NCBI GenBank assembly: GCA_024225875.1
Contig: JAAEMD010000004.1
Location: forward strand, 1-33,513
Reading direction: 5' to 3'
Length of the DNA: 33,513 nt
Source of the DNA: a bacterium
GTDB taxonomy: Bacteria; Margulisbacteria; Marinamargulisbacteria; JAAEMD01
In this document: one piece after another, positions 17,479 through 26,407 of the stretch
Layout of the letters: every line of letters starts with the position of its first letter
Numbering within the stretch: position 1 is the stretch's first letter
Program-made: the position numbers and the translations under genes
Notes under the pieces: generated by a model
What the model saw: only the letters and a program-made list of their open reading frames with translations
Databases searched by the model: none
Told to the model about the DNA's origin: nothing

Positions 17479-19782
17479 ATGTGTCAATTTACTTCTATAA
17501 TCTGGTGGCTTGCCCCCATATCAGCACTAACTGCACTTGGTTTCGCTCTGGTACTGTACAAATATTTAATAACTCTATCAGAAGGCACTGATAGAATGAA
17601 AGAAATCGCAGGATATATCAAAGATGGAGCTATGGCCTATCTAAGAAGACAATATACTACTATAACAGTTGTGTTTATGATTATATTTATAACTTTAGGA
17701 GTTATGTCACTTATGGGTCTGCAGAACCCTTTTGTTCCTTTTGTTTTCTTGAGTGGAGGTGTTTTATCAGGATTATCAGGTTATTTAGGAATGAAAACTG
17801 CTACTAATACCTCGGCAAGAACAGCGGCAGCCTGTCAAAAATCTCTAAATAGCGGCTTAAAAGTAGCTTTCAGGGGTGGAGCGATTATGGGACTGATGGT
17901 TGTGGGCTTTGGGTTACTGGGTATCTGCTGCTGGTACTTTATATTAAATTTTATTTTTGATAATAATATATTTGGTACAGCTGAATCTCTATTCATAAAA
18001 CTGGGTATTACAGCCTGGGAGCCTGGCCTGGTTAAAGATCAGATGTTTCAAAAAGTAAAACAGATAGAAATAACCTCTATTCTTCTTACCTACGCTATGG
18101 GCGCTTCAGCAATGGCCCTTTTTGCCAGAGTTGGCGGTGGTATTTTCACTAAAGCCGCAGATGTCGGAGCTGACCTTGTGGGAAAAGTAGAGGCTGGAAT
18201 CCCTGAAGATGATCCCAGAAATCCGGCAACCATAGCAGACAATGTTGGCGATAATGTTGGCGATGTTGCGGGCATGGGAGCAGATCTATATGAGTCTTAT
18301 TGCGGATCAATACTGGCAGCCGCTGCACTTGGGGCATCACTGGCTTTAACTAAAGGCGGCATTGAGCTGATAACAGCCCCTATGATTGTAGCAGGCGGAG
18401 GAATAATTTTTTCTTTAGCAGGTATTTTCTACGTTAGAACAAAAGAAGATGCTACCCAGAAAGATTTACTGCTTTCTCTACTAATGGGTACAGGGCTTGC
18501 TTCAATACTCACACTCATTTTCCTTGTTGCACTGGTAAAAATCGGTTTAATAAGCTGGGGTGTATTTGGTTCAGTTGTAACTGGTTTAATAGCGGGCATT
18601 ATTATTGGTCAGGCTACAGAATATTATACTTCATCAAACTTTAATCCAACAAAAAAAATAGCTGAATTCAGTCAGGACGGCCAGGCAAGTACAATACTAA
18701 CCGGTATATCAACAGGAATGATTTCCACCGGCATTCCAGTAATTGTTATAGTTGCCGGCATTATTATTTCTTATACACTATCCGGAGGACTTACAGATGT
18801 CTCATTTGGTATATACGGGATTGCTTTTGCTGCAATTGGTATGCTTTCAACACTTGGTATTCAATTAGCGACCGATGCCTTCGGACCAATTGCCGATAAT
18901 GCAGGAGGAAATGCTGAAATGGCAGGACTGCCTGAAGAGGTAAGGGAAAGAACAGATGCTCTTGATTCCTTAGGAAATACAACAGCGGCAACAGGAAAAG
19001 GCTTTGCTATTGGTTCTGCCGCTTTAACTGTTCTGGCTTTAATCACAGCATATCTTGACTCTATAAAAATAAGTTTAAGTAAATTAGCAGGCAAAAGCAC
19101 CCACTATATAGGAAATATGGGTTTTACTAATTCAGAGTTACTGGCCTCTAAAAACGAAGCTGTTCATTTCATCAGTGATTTAGATATACCGGCGCTGGTA
19201 GATATTTTCAGAATCAATATCATTAATCCAAAGTTCCTGGCCGGTCTTTTTCTCGGATCTATGCTTGCTTTTGTATTTTGTGCCTTAACTATTACAGCTG
19301 TAAGCAATGCTGCCAGTGAAATGGTTAAAGAAGTCAGACGTCAATTTAGAGAAATCAAGGGTATACTAACTGGAGAGGCTACACCTGATTATGCAAGATG
19401 TGTCGATATATCCACATCCGGCGCTCAAAAAGCAATGCTGCTACCTTCACTTCTAGCCATCTTATCACCAATTGCCACAGGTTATTTTTTGAATGTTGCT
19501 GGTGTAATAGGATTGTTGTCTGGTGCTCTTGTCTCAGGGTTCTCTTTAGCTATTTTCCTGAATAACTCAGGGGGAGCATGGGATAATGCAAAAAAATACA
19601 TTGAATCCGGGCAGTTCGGGGGCAAAGGAACAGATGCTCATAAAGCAGCTGTTATTGGTGATACAATAGGCGATCCCTTTAAAGATACTGCCGGCCCTTC
19701 TCTTAATATTTTAATTAAGCTGATGACTATTGTTTCTATAGTATTTGCCGGATTCATATTAAAATATGGCCTGTTTTTTTAA
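17479..19782 (+). CDS. hppA: K+-dependent membrane-bound pyrophosphatase (ion pump)
   Basis: Hydrolyses pyrophosphate and pumps H+ or Na+ across the inner membrane. 767 residues with about 16 membrane helices. The substrate site is intact: [20 protein letters not shown] and [20 protein letters not shown], plus the C-terminal [12 protein letters not shown] and [17 protein letters not shown]. The segment [19 protein letters not shown] has Ala where K+-independent enzymes have Lys, so this is the K+-requiring type. I cannot decide the pumped ion by eye. An AAAGGAG site precedes the ATG, and a 98-bp gap separates it from lptF. Such pumps are frequent in energy-limited anaerobes. Confidence 0.96.
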   Translation: MCQFTSIIWWLAPISALTALGFALVLYKYLITLSEGTDRMKEIAGYIKDGAMAYLRRQYTTITVVFMIIFITLGVMSLMGLQNPFVPFVFLSGGVLSGLSGYLGMKTATNTSARTAAACQKSLNSGLKVAFRGGAIMGLMVVGFGLLGICCWYFILNFIFDNNIFGTAESLFIKLGITAWEPGLVKDQMFQKVKQIEITSILLTYAMGASAMALFARVGGGIFTKAADVGADLVGKVEAGIPEDDPRNPATIADNVGDNVGDVAGMGADLYESYCGSILAAAALGASLALTKGGIELITAPMIVAGGGIIFSLAGIFYVRTKEDATQKDLLLSLLMGTGLASILTLIFLVALVKIGLISWGVFGSVVTGLIAGIIIGQATEYYTSSNFNPTKKIAEFSQDGQASTILTGISTGMISTGIPVIVIVAGIIISYTLSGGLTDVSFGIYGIAFAAIGMLSTLGIQLATDAFGPIADNAGGNAEMAGLPEEVRERTDALDSLGNTTAATGKGFAIGSAALTVLALITAYLDSIKISLSKLAGKSTHYIGNMGFTNSELLASKNEAVHFISDLDIPALVDIFRINIINPKFLAGLFLGSMLAFVFCALTITAVSNAASEMVKEVRRQFREIKGILTGEATPDYARCVDISTSGAQKAMLLPSLLAILSPIATGYFLNVAGVIGLLSGALVSGFSLAIFLNNSGGAWDNAKKYIESGQFGGKGTDAHKAAVIGDTIGDPFKDTAGPSLNILIKLMTIVSIVFAGFILKYGLFF

Positions 19783-19842
19783 TTTAATTATAAAAATACA
19801 AATAATTACTTTTTTAAAAAACACATACTATAATTATCAGTT

Positions 19843-20685
19843 ATGCGAAATATCTCAACCACTGTAATTACTGAAAAAGTATCTGACCTGGTTAAAGTAA
19901 CAGCTTTATATCTTCGTCCTGATATTATGGATTTTTTCAAAAATGCTATAATAAAAGAAAAAGATGAAAATGCAAAAAAAAACCTGTTAAAGCTAATTGA
20001 AAATGCAGTAACCGCACAGGACAAAAAAGTACCTTACTGCCAGGATACTGGCTTTGAAATAATTTTTTGTGAAATAGGACAAGAAGTGCATATCACCGAT
20101 GGAAGCCTGGATGCTGCCATTCAGGAAGGCATTAAAAAAGGCAGTAAAGACGGCTTTTTAAGACAATCCATTGTTGAAGATCCGATTATACGTAAAAACA
20201 CAGCAACAAATACACCTGGTATTATTAATTATTCAATAGTAGAGGGAGACAAAATAAAATTTTCCTGTATTGCAAAAGGGTTCGGATGCGAAAATAAAGG
20301 ACAAGTCAGCATGTTAAACCCAACTGCTTCAATAAATGATATTAAAGATTTCGTCTTAAAAGTTATTAAAGAAGCTGGTCCCAATGCCTGCCCTCCATTT
20401 TTTATTGGTATCGGGCTTGGTGGTACTATGGACAAAGCTTGTGAACTTGCCAAAAAAGCTCTTTTAGAGCCAGTCGGGAAACACAATAAAAAGAAACACC
20501 TTGCAACACTGGAAAAGGAAATCCTTACTGAAGCTAATAATTTAAATACAGGGCCTCTGGGGCTGGGTGGCAACCTCAGCTGTATCGATATCAAAATCAA
20601 AGAGTATGCCTGCCATATTGCAGGCCTGCCAGTTGCCGTTAATATTGGCTGTCATGCAGTAAGAACAAAGACCATAGTGATATGA
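19843..20685 (+). CDS. Fumarate hydratase class I, alpha subunit
   Basis: 280 residues of the N-terminal, iron-sulfur part of a two-subunit class I hydratase. Likely [4Fe-4S] ligands are Cys66 in VPYCQDTG, Cys183 in NACPP and Cys270 in IGCHAVR. The segment usually GGGSEN reads GFGCEN (146-151), bringing an extra Cys149 close to the cluster region. Fumarase interconverts fumarate and malate; tartrate dehydratase shares the fold, so substrate is not certain. The cluster is oxygen sensitive, consistent with an anaerobe. The beta subunit starts inside its stop codon (ATGA overlap). Confidence 0.9.
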   Translation: MRNISTTVITEKVSDLVKVTALYLRPDIMDFFKNAIIKEKDENAKKNLLKLIENAVTAQDKKVPYCQDTGFEIIFCEIGQEVHITDGSLDAAIQEGIKKGSKDGFLRQSIVEDPIIRKNTATNTPGIINYSIVEGDKIKFSCIAKGFGCENKGQVSMLNPTASINDIKDFVLKVIKEAGPNACPPFFIGIGLGGTMDKACELAKKALLEPVGKHNKKKHLATLEKEILTEANNLNTGPLGLGGNLSCIDIKIKEYACHIAGLPVAVNIGCHAVRTKTIVI

Positions 20686-21215
20686 TAATAAAAATTAACA
20701 CACCGATAGCTCAACACATTATCAATGATCTTAACAGTGGAGATTATGTTGAACTAACCGGGACAATCTATACTGCCCGTGATCAGGCCCATAAAAAACT
20801 TACAGACGCAATACTGGCAAATAAGAGCCTGCCTGTCCCGGTCAACTCAGTCTTATACTATGCCGGACCGTCTCCTGCCAGACCAGGAGAAGTTATAGGA
20901 TCCTGCGGACCAACAACATCAGCCAGAATGGACCAGTTCACGCCTTTATTAGTAGAAAATGGCTTTAAGGTTTGTATAGGTAAGGGTTTAAGAAATAAGA
21001 ATGTGCTTAAAGCAATTAAGAAAAACAAAGGGCTTTACCTTTCTGCTTTTGGCGGCTGTGGAGCACTGTATCATAATAAAATCTTAAAAGCAGAATGCAT
21101 CGCTTATAAGGATCTTCTGTCAGAAGCAATATTTAAACTATATGTAGAAAACTTTCCAGCAGTTGTCGCTATAGACTCAAAAGGAAATGATATTTTTACA
21201 AAGGAGCCTCTATGA
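20682..21215 (+). CDS. Fumarate hydratase class I, beta subunit
   Basis: 177 residues matching the C-terminal half of class I fumarases: GDYVELTGTIYTARDQAHKK, YYAGPSPARPGEVIGSCGPTTSARMD, and IGKGLRN. It supplies substrate-binding residues to the alpha subunit's iron-sulfur site. It overlaps alpha by 4 bp and the following gmhA-like gene by 4 bp, so the three are translated as a coupled set. Normal length. Confidence 0.92.
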   Translation: MIIKINTPIAQHIINDLNSGDYVELTGTIYTARDQAHKKLTDAILANKSLPVPVNSVLYYAGPSPARPGEVIGSCGPTTSARMDQFTPLLVENGFKVCIGKGLRNKNVLKAIKKNKGLYLSAFGGCGALYHNKILKAECIAYKDLLSEAIFKLYVENFPAVVAIDSKGNDIFTKEPL

Positions 21216-21793
21216 AAAAACTTTTAAAAGAATCATTTGAAAATTCAATAAAAGCTTTAAACAGCTTTTATCAGGATGGGGCAAACATAAATAAAGTGAT
21301 TAATATTTCAGAGTTGATAGCGAATTGTTTTAATAATGGTAATAAAGTTCTGATTTGCGGAAATGGTGGCAGTATGTGCGATGCTATGCATTTTGCTGAA
21401 GAATTTACCGGTCGATTTCGCAAGAATCGAAAAGCTTTACCTGCAATCGCAATTTCTGACCCATCTCACATAACTTGTGCAGCAAATGATTTTGGTTTTG
21501 ATAACATATTTGCCCGCAGTGTAGAGGCTTATGGTCAAAAAAACGATCTACTGATTGGACTTTCTACCAGTGGTAATTCACAAAATATTATCAATGCCGT
21601 AAAAAAAGCAAAAGAGCTGGAAATGAAAACATTCGCTCTACTGGGAAAAGACGGGGGAAAGTTAAAGCAGATTTGTGATTTTGAGTTTATTATACCTGAA
21701 AAAACCAGCGATAGAATTCAGGAAATACATATGATAATCTTACATATAATTATTGAAGGCGTAGAAAGAATTCTATTCCCTGCTAACTATTAA
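21212..21793 (+). CDS. gmhA: Phosphoheptose isomerase (SIS domain)
   Basis: Converts sedoheptulose 7-phosphate to D-glycero-D-manno-heptose 7-phosphate, the first step to the LPS inner-core heptose. 193 residues, one SIS domain. ICGNGGSMCDAMHFAEEFTGRF carries the sugar-phosphate loop and the catalytic Glu; GLSTSGNSQNIINAV and TSDRIQEIHMIILH carry the second phosphate loop and the catalytic His. These motifs separate it from other SIS proteins. It is coupled to the fumarase genes and followed 10 bp later by the nucleotide-sugar dehydrogenase. The other heptose genes (gmhB, hldE, hldD) are not in the window. Confidence 0.92.
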   Translation: MKKLLKESFENSIKALNSFYQDGANINKVINISELIANCFNNGNKVLICGNGGSMCDAMHFAEEFTGRFRKNRKALPAIAISDPSHITCAANDFGFDNIFARSVEAYGQKNDLLIGLSTSGNSQNIINAVKKAKELEMKTFALLGKDGGKLKQICDFEFIIPEKTSDRIQEIHMIILHIIIEGVERILFPANY

Positions 21794-21803
21794 GGAGCAA
21801 TAA

Positions 21804-23108
21804 ATGGGACTCAACACAATAAAACAAAAAATTGATAATAAATCACTTAAAGTCGGTGTCATCGGTCTTGGCTACGTCGGACTACCATTAGCTTGTGAAT
21901 TTGCTGAAGCTGATATAGAAGTTATCGGGTTCGATATTGCACAGGAAAAGGTTGATCTAATCAACATGGGCAAGTCCTATATTATAGATATAAAGGATCA
22001 GAAAATAGAAAAACAGGTCTCCAGAAAAAAACTATCCGCAACCACTGATTTTTCTGCTTTGAAAGAGGTTGACTCCATCAGCATCTGTGTTCCGACACCA
22101 CTAAACAAAAGTAAAGACCCTGATATATCTTATATTGAAGCTGCTCTTGAATCTATCATTCCGAACCTGAAAAAAGGACAAATTATAATATTGGAAAGCA
22201 CAACCTATCCTGGAACGACTGTAGAGGTCATTAAACCTCAACTGGAAAAAACCGGGCTTATTATTGGCAGGGACCTTTTCCTTGCTTTTTCACCTGAACG
22301 TGTTGACCCTGGAAACAAAATATATACTACAAAAAATACCCCAAAGGTCCTGGGCGGAGTAACTAAGGAATGCACTAAAACAGGGGCGCTTATTTACGAA
22401 CAGGTTATTAATAAAATAGTAACCGTATCTTCCCCTTCAAGTGCAGAAATGGTAAAGCTGCTGGAAAACACTTTTCGCTCAGTTAATATAGGCATGGCCA
22501 ATGAAATAGTGCTGATGTGCAATAAACTGGGACTAAATGCCTGGGAAATAATAGAAGCAGCAGCAACAAAACCCTTTGGTTTTATGCCTTTTTTTCCAGG
22601 GCCAGGGCTTGGCGGTCACTGTATACCAATCGATCCCCTGTATCTATCATGGAAGCTGAAAACACTAAACTATGATGCTAAATTCATAGGGTTAGCAGAT
22701 GAAATAAACAGCTCAATGCCAGAATATGTAACAACTAAAGTCACGCTCGGACTGAACCAGCATAAGAAAAGTATTAACGGTTCAAGAATTTTAATACTTG
22801 GAGTAGCTTACAAGGCAGATATTAATGATGTTCGCGAATCACCGGCTTTAGATATCATTATGAAACTCCAGAAACTGGGCGCTAATATACAGTATCATGA
22901 TAACTTTATTCCTGAAGTTAAACTTGGCGATAATACTTTCTATTCCCAGGAGCTTTCTGAAGAAAATATATCAAAAAACGATTGCCTTGTAATTATTACA
23001 CATCACTCATATTTCGATATAGACTATATAACAAAAAAGGCCCGGCTGATTATTGACACCAGAAATGCTACTAAAAATTTTAATACTGACAATATAATCA
23101 GACTCTGA
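21804..23108 (+). CDS. UDP-sugar 6-dehydrogenase (UDP-GlcNAc/WbpA-like)
   Basis: NAD-dependent oxidation of a UDP-hexose to the uronic acid. 434 residues: Rossmann motif VGVIGLGYVGLPLA (17-30), SICVPTPLN, ESTTYPGTT, FSPERVDPGN, the substrate helix EMVKLLENTFRSVNI, and the catalytic Cys in GPGLGGHCIPIDPLYLSWK. The GHCIPIDP-YLSWK form is typical of the WbpA/WbpO/TviB group (UDP-N-acetylhexosamine) rather than UDP-glucose dehydrogenase. A GGAG site precedes the ATG 10 bp after gmhA. A hairpin starts at its stop codon, so the transcript may end here. Exact substrate inferred. Confidence 0.88.
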   Translation: MGLNTIKQKIDNKSLKVGVIGLGYVGLPLACEFAEADIEVIGFDIAQEKVDLINMGKSYIIDIKDQKIEKQVSRKKLSATTDFSALKEVDSISICVPTPLNKSKDPDISYIEAALESIIPNLKKGQIIILESTTYPGTTVEVIKPQLEKTGLIIGRDLFLAFSPERVDPGNKIYTTKNTPKVLGGVTKECTKTGALIYEQVINKIVTVSSPSSAEMVKLLENTFRSVNIGMANEIVLMCNKLGLNAWEIIEAAATKPFGFMPFFPGPGLGGHCIPIDPLYLSWKLKTLNYDAKFIGLADEINSSMPEYVTTKVTLGLNQHKKSINGSRILILGVAYKADINDVRESPALDIIMKLQKLGANIQYHDNFIPEVKLGDNTFYSQELSEENISKNDCLVIITHHSYFDIDYITKKARLIIDTRNATKNFNTDNIIRL

Positions 23109-23128
23109 AAACAGAACTTTTCTGTTTT
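23108..23128 (+). terminator. Hairpin directly after the UDP-sugar dehydrogenase
   Basis: AAAACAGAA and TTCTGTTTT form a 9-bp perfect stem with a 3-nt loop, starting at the last base of the stop codon. The 3' arm ends in TTTT. It is AT-rich and lacks a long T-run, so at best a moderate terminator; it marks the boundary before mtnP. Confidence 0.45.
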
Positions 23129-23158
23129 GAACAAAGATTTTTATAAGGAGTAAGTGTT

Positions 23159-23956
23159 ATGGAAAAGGTATCAACAGGTATTTTTGGCGGAAGCGGTTTT
23201 TATAAATTCGGAGAAAATATTAGTGAAGTTAAAATAGATACTCCCTATGGTATTACCAGCAGCTCTATATTTATAGCCTCAGTTGAAGGGAAAAGAGTAG
23301 CCTTTCTACCCCGACATGGAGTTGACCATATATATCCTCCTCATAAAATTAACTATAGAGCTAATTTATGGGCAATGAAAGAACTTGGAGTAAAACAGTT
23401 ATTCGGCCCATGTGCTGCAGGATCACTCCAGACACAAATAAAGCCCGGTGAACTGGTATTTTGCGATCAATTTATCGACAGAACTAATGGCCGGAAAGAT
23501 ACTTTCTATGATGGACCGGTAACTACACATATATCCTGTGCAGAACCTTATTGCCCTGAACTACGGACAATTGCCCGGAAATCAGCTGAAGATCTAAAAA
23601 TACCATTCCATAAAACAGGAACTGTTGTTGTAATTAATGGACCAAGATTCTCTTCAAAAGCCGAGTCAAAGTGGTTCTCTGAAAGCGGGTTTGACATCAT
23701 AAATATGTCACAGTACCCTGAAGTTGTTTTAGCAAGAGAACTGGAAATATGCTATATGAATATTTCATTAATAACTGATTATGACTGTGGCCTGGAGCAT
23801 GAGGCTGCACCAACTGATGTTAAAAGTATTATCGAAGTATTTGAACGTAACCTGTCAAACTTAAAATTATTATTATTCAGTATTATCAAAAATCTTCCAC
23901 CTGATCTGCCATGTTCTTGTAAAGAAACTCTAAAAGCATCAAGGTTCAATGATTAA
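23159..23956 (+). CDS. mtnP: S-methyl-5'-thioadenosine phosphorylase
   Basis: Cleaves methylthioadenosine with phosphate to adenine and 5-methylthioribose 1-phosphate. 265 residues of the trimeric MTAP type: GIFGGSGFY (phosphate loop), FLPRHG, PHKINYRANLWAMKELGV, NGPRFSSKAE and INMSQYPEVVLARE. The purine site reads TDYDCG with Asp207 and Asp209, the pair that selects 6-amino purines, so adenosine-type rather than inosine-type substrate is expected. The Cys-rich tail (LPCSCKETL) is common in the family. AAGGAG precedes the ATG. It overlaps the aldolase gene by 8 bp, tying the two together. Confidence 0.93.
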   Translation: MEKVSTGIFGGSGFYKFGENISEVKIDTPYGITSSSIFIASVEGKRVAFLPRHGVDHIYPPHKINYRANLWAMKELGVKQLFGPCAAGSLQTQIKPGELVFCDQFIDRTNGRKDTFYDGPVTTHISCAEPYCPELRTIARKSAEDLKIPFHKTGTVVVINGPRFSSKAESKWFSESGFDIINMSQYPEVVLARELEICYMNISLITDYDCGLEHEAAPTDVKSIIEVFERNLSNLKLLLFSIIKNLPPDLPCSCKETLKASRFND

Positions 23957-24530
23957 TTTCCTGATAAAAAGAAATATTCATCAACAAATAAAACAGGTCG
24001 GTAGAAAATGCTTTCTTGCAGGCCTTAATAATTCACACAGCGGTAATATAAGTATCAAAAAAAATAATTATATTTATATAACCAGAACAGGCAGCAGTCT
24101 GGATCAGCTAAAAATAAGTGATATCATAAGAACAGAGCTCAATGTAAATAAAGTGGCTGATAGATATGCTTCTATTGAGCTCATTGTTCATCGTGCAATA
24201 TATAAGGCTAACCCGGATATCAACTCTATAACACATGCCCATGCCCCGTATGCTATTGCTATGGCAGATAAAGGCCGGGATTTAATCCCGTATGATGATG
24301 AAGGGAAGTATTATTTAGGCAGTATTCCTGTACTTAGTATTGAAAATACGATAGCATCAAAAAATATAGCTGATCAAATAAGAAGCTATGTTCATAATTC
24401 ACACAGTATTATAATTGCAAAACATGGAGTTTTTGCCTGGGGGCCATCTCTTGATGATGCTTATAAATTTTTGTCAGTAACTGAATCGGCCTGTAAAATA
24501 AACTATCTTACTATAGCTGGTACAAATTGA
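23949..24530 (+). CDS. Class II aldolase, probable methylthioribulose-1-phosphate aldolase (or MtnB-type dehydratase)
   Basis: 193 residues of the class II aldolase/adducin fold. NSHSGNISIK binds phosphate; Glu77 is the probable catalytic acid; His96 and His98 in THAHAPYAIAM and His159 in AKHGVFAWG are the zinc ligands. Placement between mtnP and mtnA implies it acts on methylthioribulose 1-phosphate. Cleavage would give DHAP and methylthioacetaldehyde (DHAP shunt); dehydration (MtnB) is the alternative, but mtnC, mtnD and mtnW/X are absent here. The last five residues, IAGTN, and the stop codon come from the interspersed repeat at 24512, so the native C-terminus has been replaced. Core residues are intact, so activity may survive. 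The start overlaps mtnP by 8 bp and has no separate ribosome site. Confidence 0.85.
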   Translation: MINFLIKRNIHQQIKQVGRKCFLAGLNNSHSGNISIKKNNYIYITRTGSSLDQLKISDIIRTELNVNKVADRYASIELIVHRAIYKANPDINSITHAHAPYAIAMADKGRDLIPYDDEGKYYLGSIPVLSIENTIASKNIADQIRSYVHNSHSIIIAKHGVFAWGPSLDDAYKFLSVTESACKINYLTIAGTN

Positions 24531-24615
24531 AATGTCTGAGTGCTGTGTACTGGCGTACATTAACGAAGTCATTTGAAAACGTCAGTGTCGGACATTTTAC
24601 TTTGGATCAGCTATA
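24512..24615 (+). repeat. Interspersed palindromic repeat, copy 4 (inside the aldolase 3' end)
   Basis: 104 bp. Left end TATAGCTGGTACAAATTGAA is identical to copy 2 and is read as codons, ending the aldolase at TGA 24528-24530. About 12 bp of the usual inner left arm is missing (TGTCTGAGTGC instead of TGTCCG plus GTTTAAATGGCTGAGTGC). Right end is TTTGGATCAGCTATA. The remaining 110 bp to mtnA hold no other feature I can name. Confidence 0.92.
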
Positions 24616-24725
24616 CGTCACTTAAATTGTAAAAACAGCCCTGATAAAATGAGAGCAAACGCATTTTACATTATCGTATTTTCCTGTATTCTTAAAGAAG
24701 TTCCTTAAAATAAAAGGGGGTTACT

Positions 24726-25760
24726 ATGCTGCCAAAAACTATTGAGATTAAGAACGACCGGGTTTTCCTGATTGACCAGACTAAAATTCCTTATAAACTA
24801 ACAACAGTTGAAATAAAAGATATTGAAGAAATGTTCAGTGCGATCAAAAATATGATAGTCCGGGGCGCCCCGGCAATTGGCGTAGCTGCTGCTGCCGGCA
24901 TCGCACTTTACATAAAAAATCATAACTCTAACCAGCTGACCTTAAACAATATTGTTAATGCCGGCCAAAAACTTAAAAATGCCAGACCAACCGCAGTAAA
25001 TTTAAGCTGGGGCATAGATAATACTGTTAAATTCGCAGGTCAATTTACAGATATTAAACTTCTACAAAAAGAAATATGGACTTTTGTAAAAAAACTCGCT
25101 GATGAAGATATCACTACAAACAGATCCATAGGTAAAAATGGCGCTGAAATAATCAAAAAGAAAGATAAAATCAATGTACTTACACACTGCAATGCAGGTT
25201 CTCTGGCAACAGTTTACTGGGGCACTGCACTTGGCGTTATAAGGGAGTTAGCCTCTGAAAATAGAATCAACATGGTATATGCTGATGAAACCCGTCCTCG
25301 ACTTCAGGGTGGTAAAATAACAGCCTTCGAACTACAAAAGGATAATATACCGGTAACAGTACTAACAGACAGCATGGCTGCACACTTTATGAAAAAGGGG
25401 GTTATAGATATAGTGATTACTGGTGCTGACAGAATAGCTTTAAACGGGGATACTGCCAATAAAATAGGTACCTATAGTCTAGCGATTTGTGCTGATTATC
25501 ATAATATTCCGTTTTATGTAGCAGCGCCTGTATCAACTATTGATTTTAATGCCAGTACCGGCAATGATATACCTGTTGAAGAAAGGGGTCCAGAAGAAGT
25601 AACTCATATCAACAGTATAAATATCATAGCTGACAATGTAAAAGTGCTAAATCCTGCTTTTGATATAACACCTGCCAGACTTATCAAAGCAATAATTACT
25701 GAAAAAAAAGCAATTTCCGGAGATCTGGAAAAAGAAATTTTATTACTGAAAAAAATCTAA
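24726..25760 (+). CDS. mtnA: Methylthioribose-1-phosphate isomerase
   Basis: Isomerises 5-methylthioribose 1-phosphate to methylthioribulose 1-phosphate. 344 residues, normal length. Motifs are VRGAPAIGVAAA, the catalytic Cys155 in LTHCNAGSLATV, ADETRPRLQG, and the catalytic Asp235 in TGADRIALNGDTANKIGTY. These separate MtnA from the related eIF2B-type regulators. It starts with AAAGGGGG as ribosome site. It is the third gene of the mtnP-aldolase-mtnA set, set apart from the aldolase by copy 4 of the repeat. It converges with the glycan operon, 22 bp away. Confidence 0.95.
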   Translation: MLPKTIEIKNDRVFLIDQTKIPYKLTTVEIKDIEEMFSAIKNMIVRGAPAIGVAAAAGIALYIKNHNSNQLTLNNIVNAGQKLKNARPTAVNLSWGIDNTVKFAGQFTDIKLLQKEIWTFVKKLADEDITTNRSIGKNGAEIIKKKDKINVLTHCNAGSLATVYWGTALGVIRELASENRINMVYADETRPRLQGGKITAFELQKDNIPVTVLTDSMAAHFMKKGVIDIVITGADRIALNGDTANKIGTYSLAICADYHNIPFYVAAPVSTIDFNASTGNDIPVEERGPEEVTHINSINIIADNVKVLNPAFDITPARLIKAIITEKKAISGDLEKEILLLKKI

Positions 25761-25782
25761 CCAGTTTATATAAAATAAATAG

Positions 25783-26400
25783 TTACCTTTTAACCATTTT
25801 TAATACTGTTCTAAATAATATTTTCATATCTGTCCAGAAGCCTGCTTCATCTATATATTTTTTATACAAAGCAATTTTCTCTGGCAAAACCTCTTCCAGA
25901 TAACCTTTTTCTTTATCCTCAAATTTTGAAAGTACTCTTTCTTCTTCAATATAATCGATAGCAGCATAATCAGTAATACCTGGTCGAACTTTTAATATAT
26001 CCTGATAATCCTTCCTGTGTTTTACAATATATTTTTCCAGTTCAGGGCGGGGACCTACCAAAGAAATATCTCCAAGTAATACATTTACTAACTGCGGCAG
26101 CTCATCAAGTTTTGTACGCCTCAACCACCTGCCAGCACTGGTTATACGAGGGTCACACTGACTGGTAACACCAGGACCTTTTTTATCTGCATCATAGTAC
26201 ATGGATCTAAATTTATAAAATGTAAACAGCTTAAAATCGCGGCCTACTCTTTCCTGACGAAAAAACACCGGCCCTCTGGAAGTACACTTTATCAAAACTG
26301 CAACAAAAAACAATACCGGGCTTAAAATAAATAGTCCGGTTAATGCCAGAGCAAAGTCCATAATTCTTTTTATATAGTTTACATAAAAGCCTGATTTCAT
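25783..26400 (-). CDS. Initiating sugar-phosphate transferase (bacterial sugar transferase family)
   Basis: Transfers the first sugar phosphate to undecaprenyl phosphate at the inner membrane. 205 residues, the short PglC-like form: one N-terminal membrane segment (IMDFALALTGLFILSPVLF), then RGPVFFRQERVGRDFKLFTFYKFRSM, TKLDELPQLVNVLLGDISLVGPRPE, and RPGITDYAAI. It is the last gene of the minus-strand glycan operon and follows the aminotransferase gene by 7 bp, so they are coupled. Sugar specificity is unknown; an amino sugar made by the adjacent aminotransferase would fit. Confidence 0.93.
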   Translation of the reverse strand: MKSGFYVNYIKRIMDFALALTGLFILSPVLFFVAVLIKCTSRGPVFFRQERVGRDFKLFTFYKFRSMYYDADKKGPGVTSQCDPRITSAGRWLRRTKLDELPQLVNVLLGDISLVGPRPELEKYIVKHRKDYQDILKVRPGITDYAAIDYIEEERVLSKFEDKEKGYLEEVLPEKIALYKKYIDEAGFWTDMKILFRTVLKMVKR

Positions 26401-26407
26401 TGCATCT

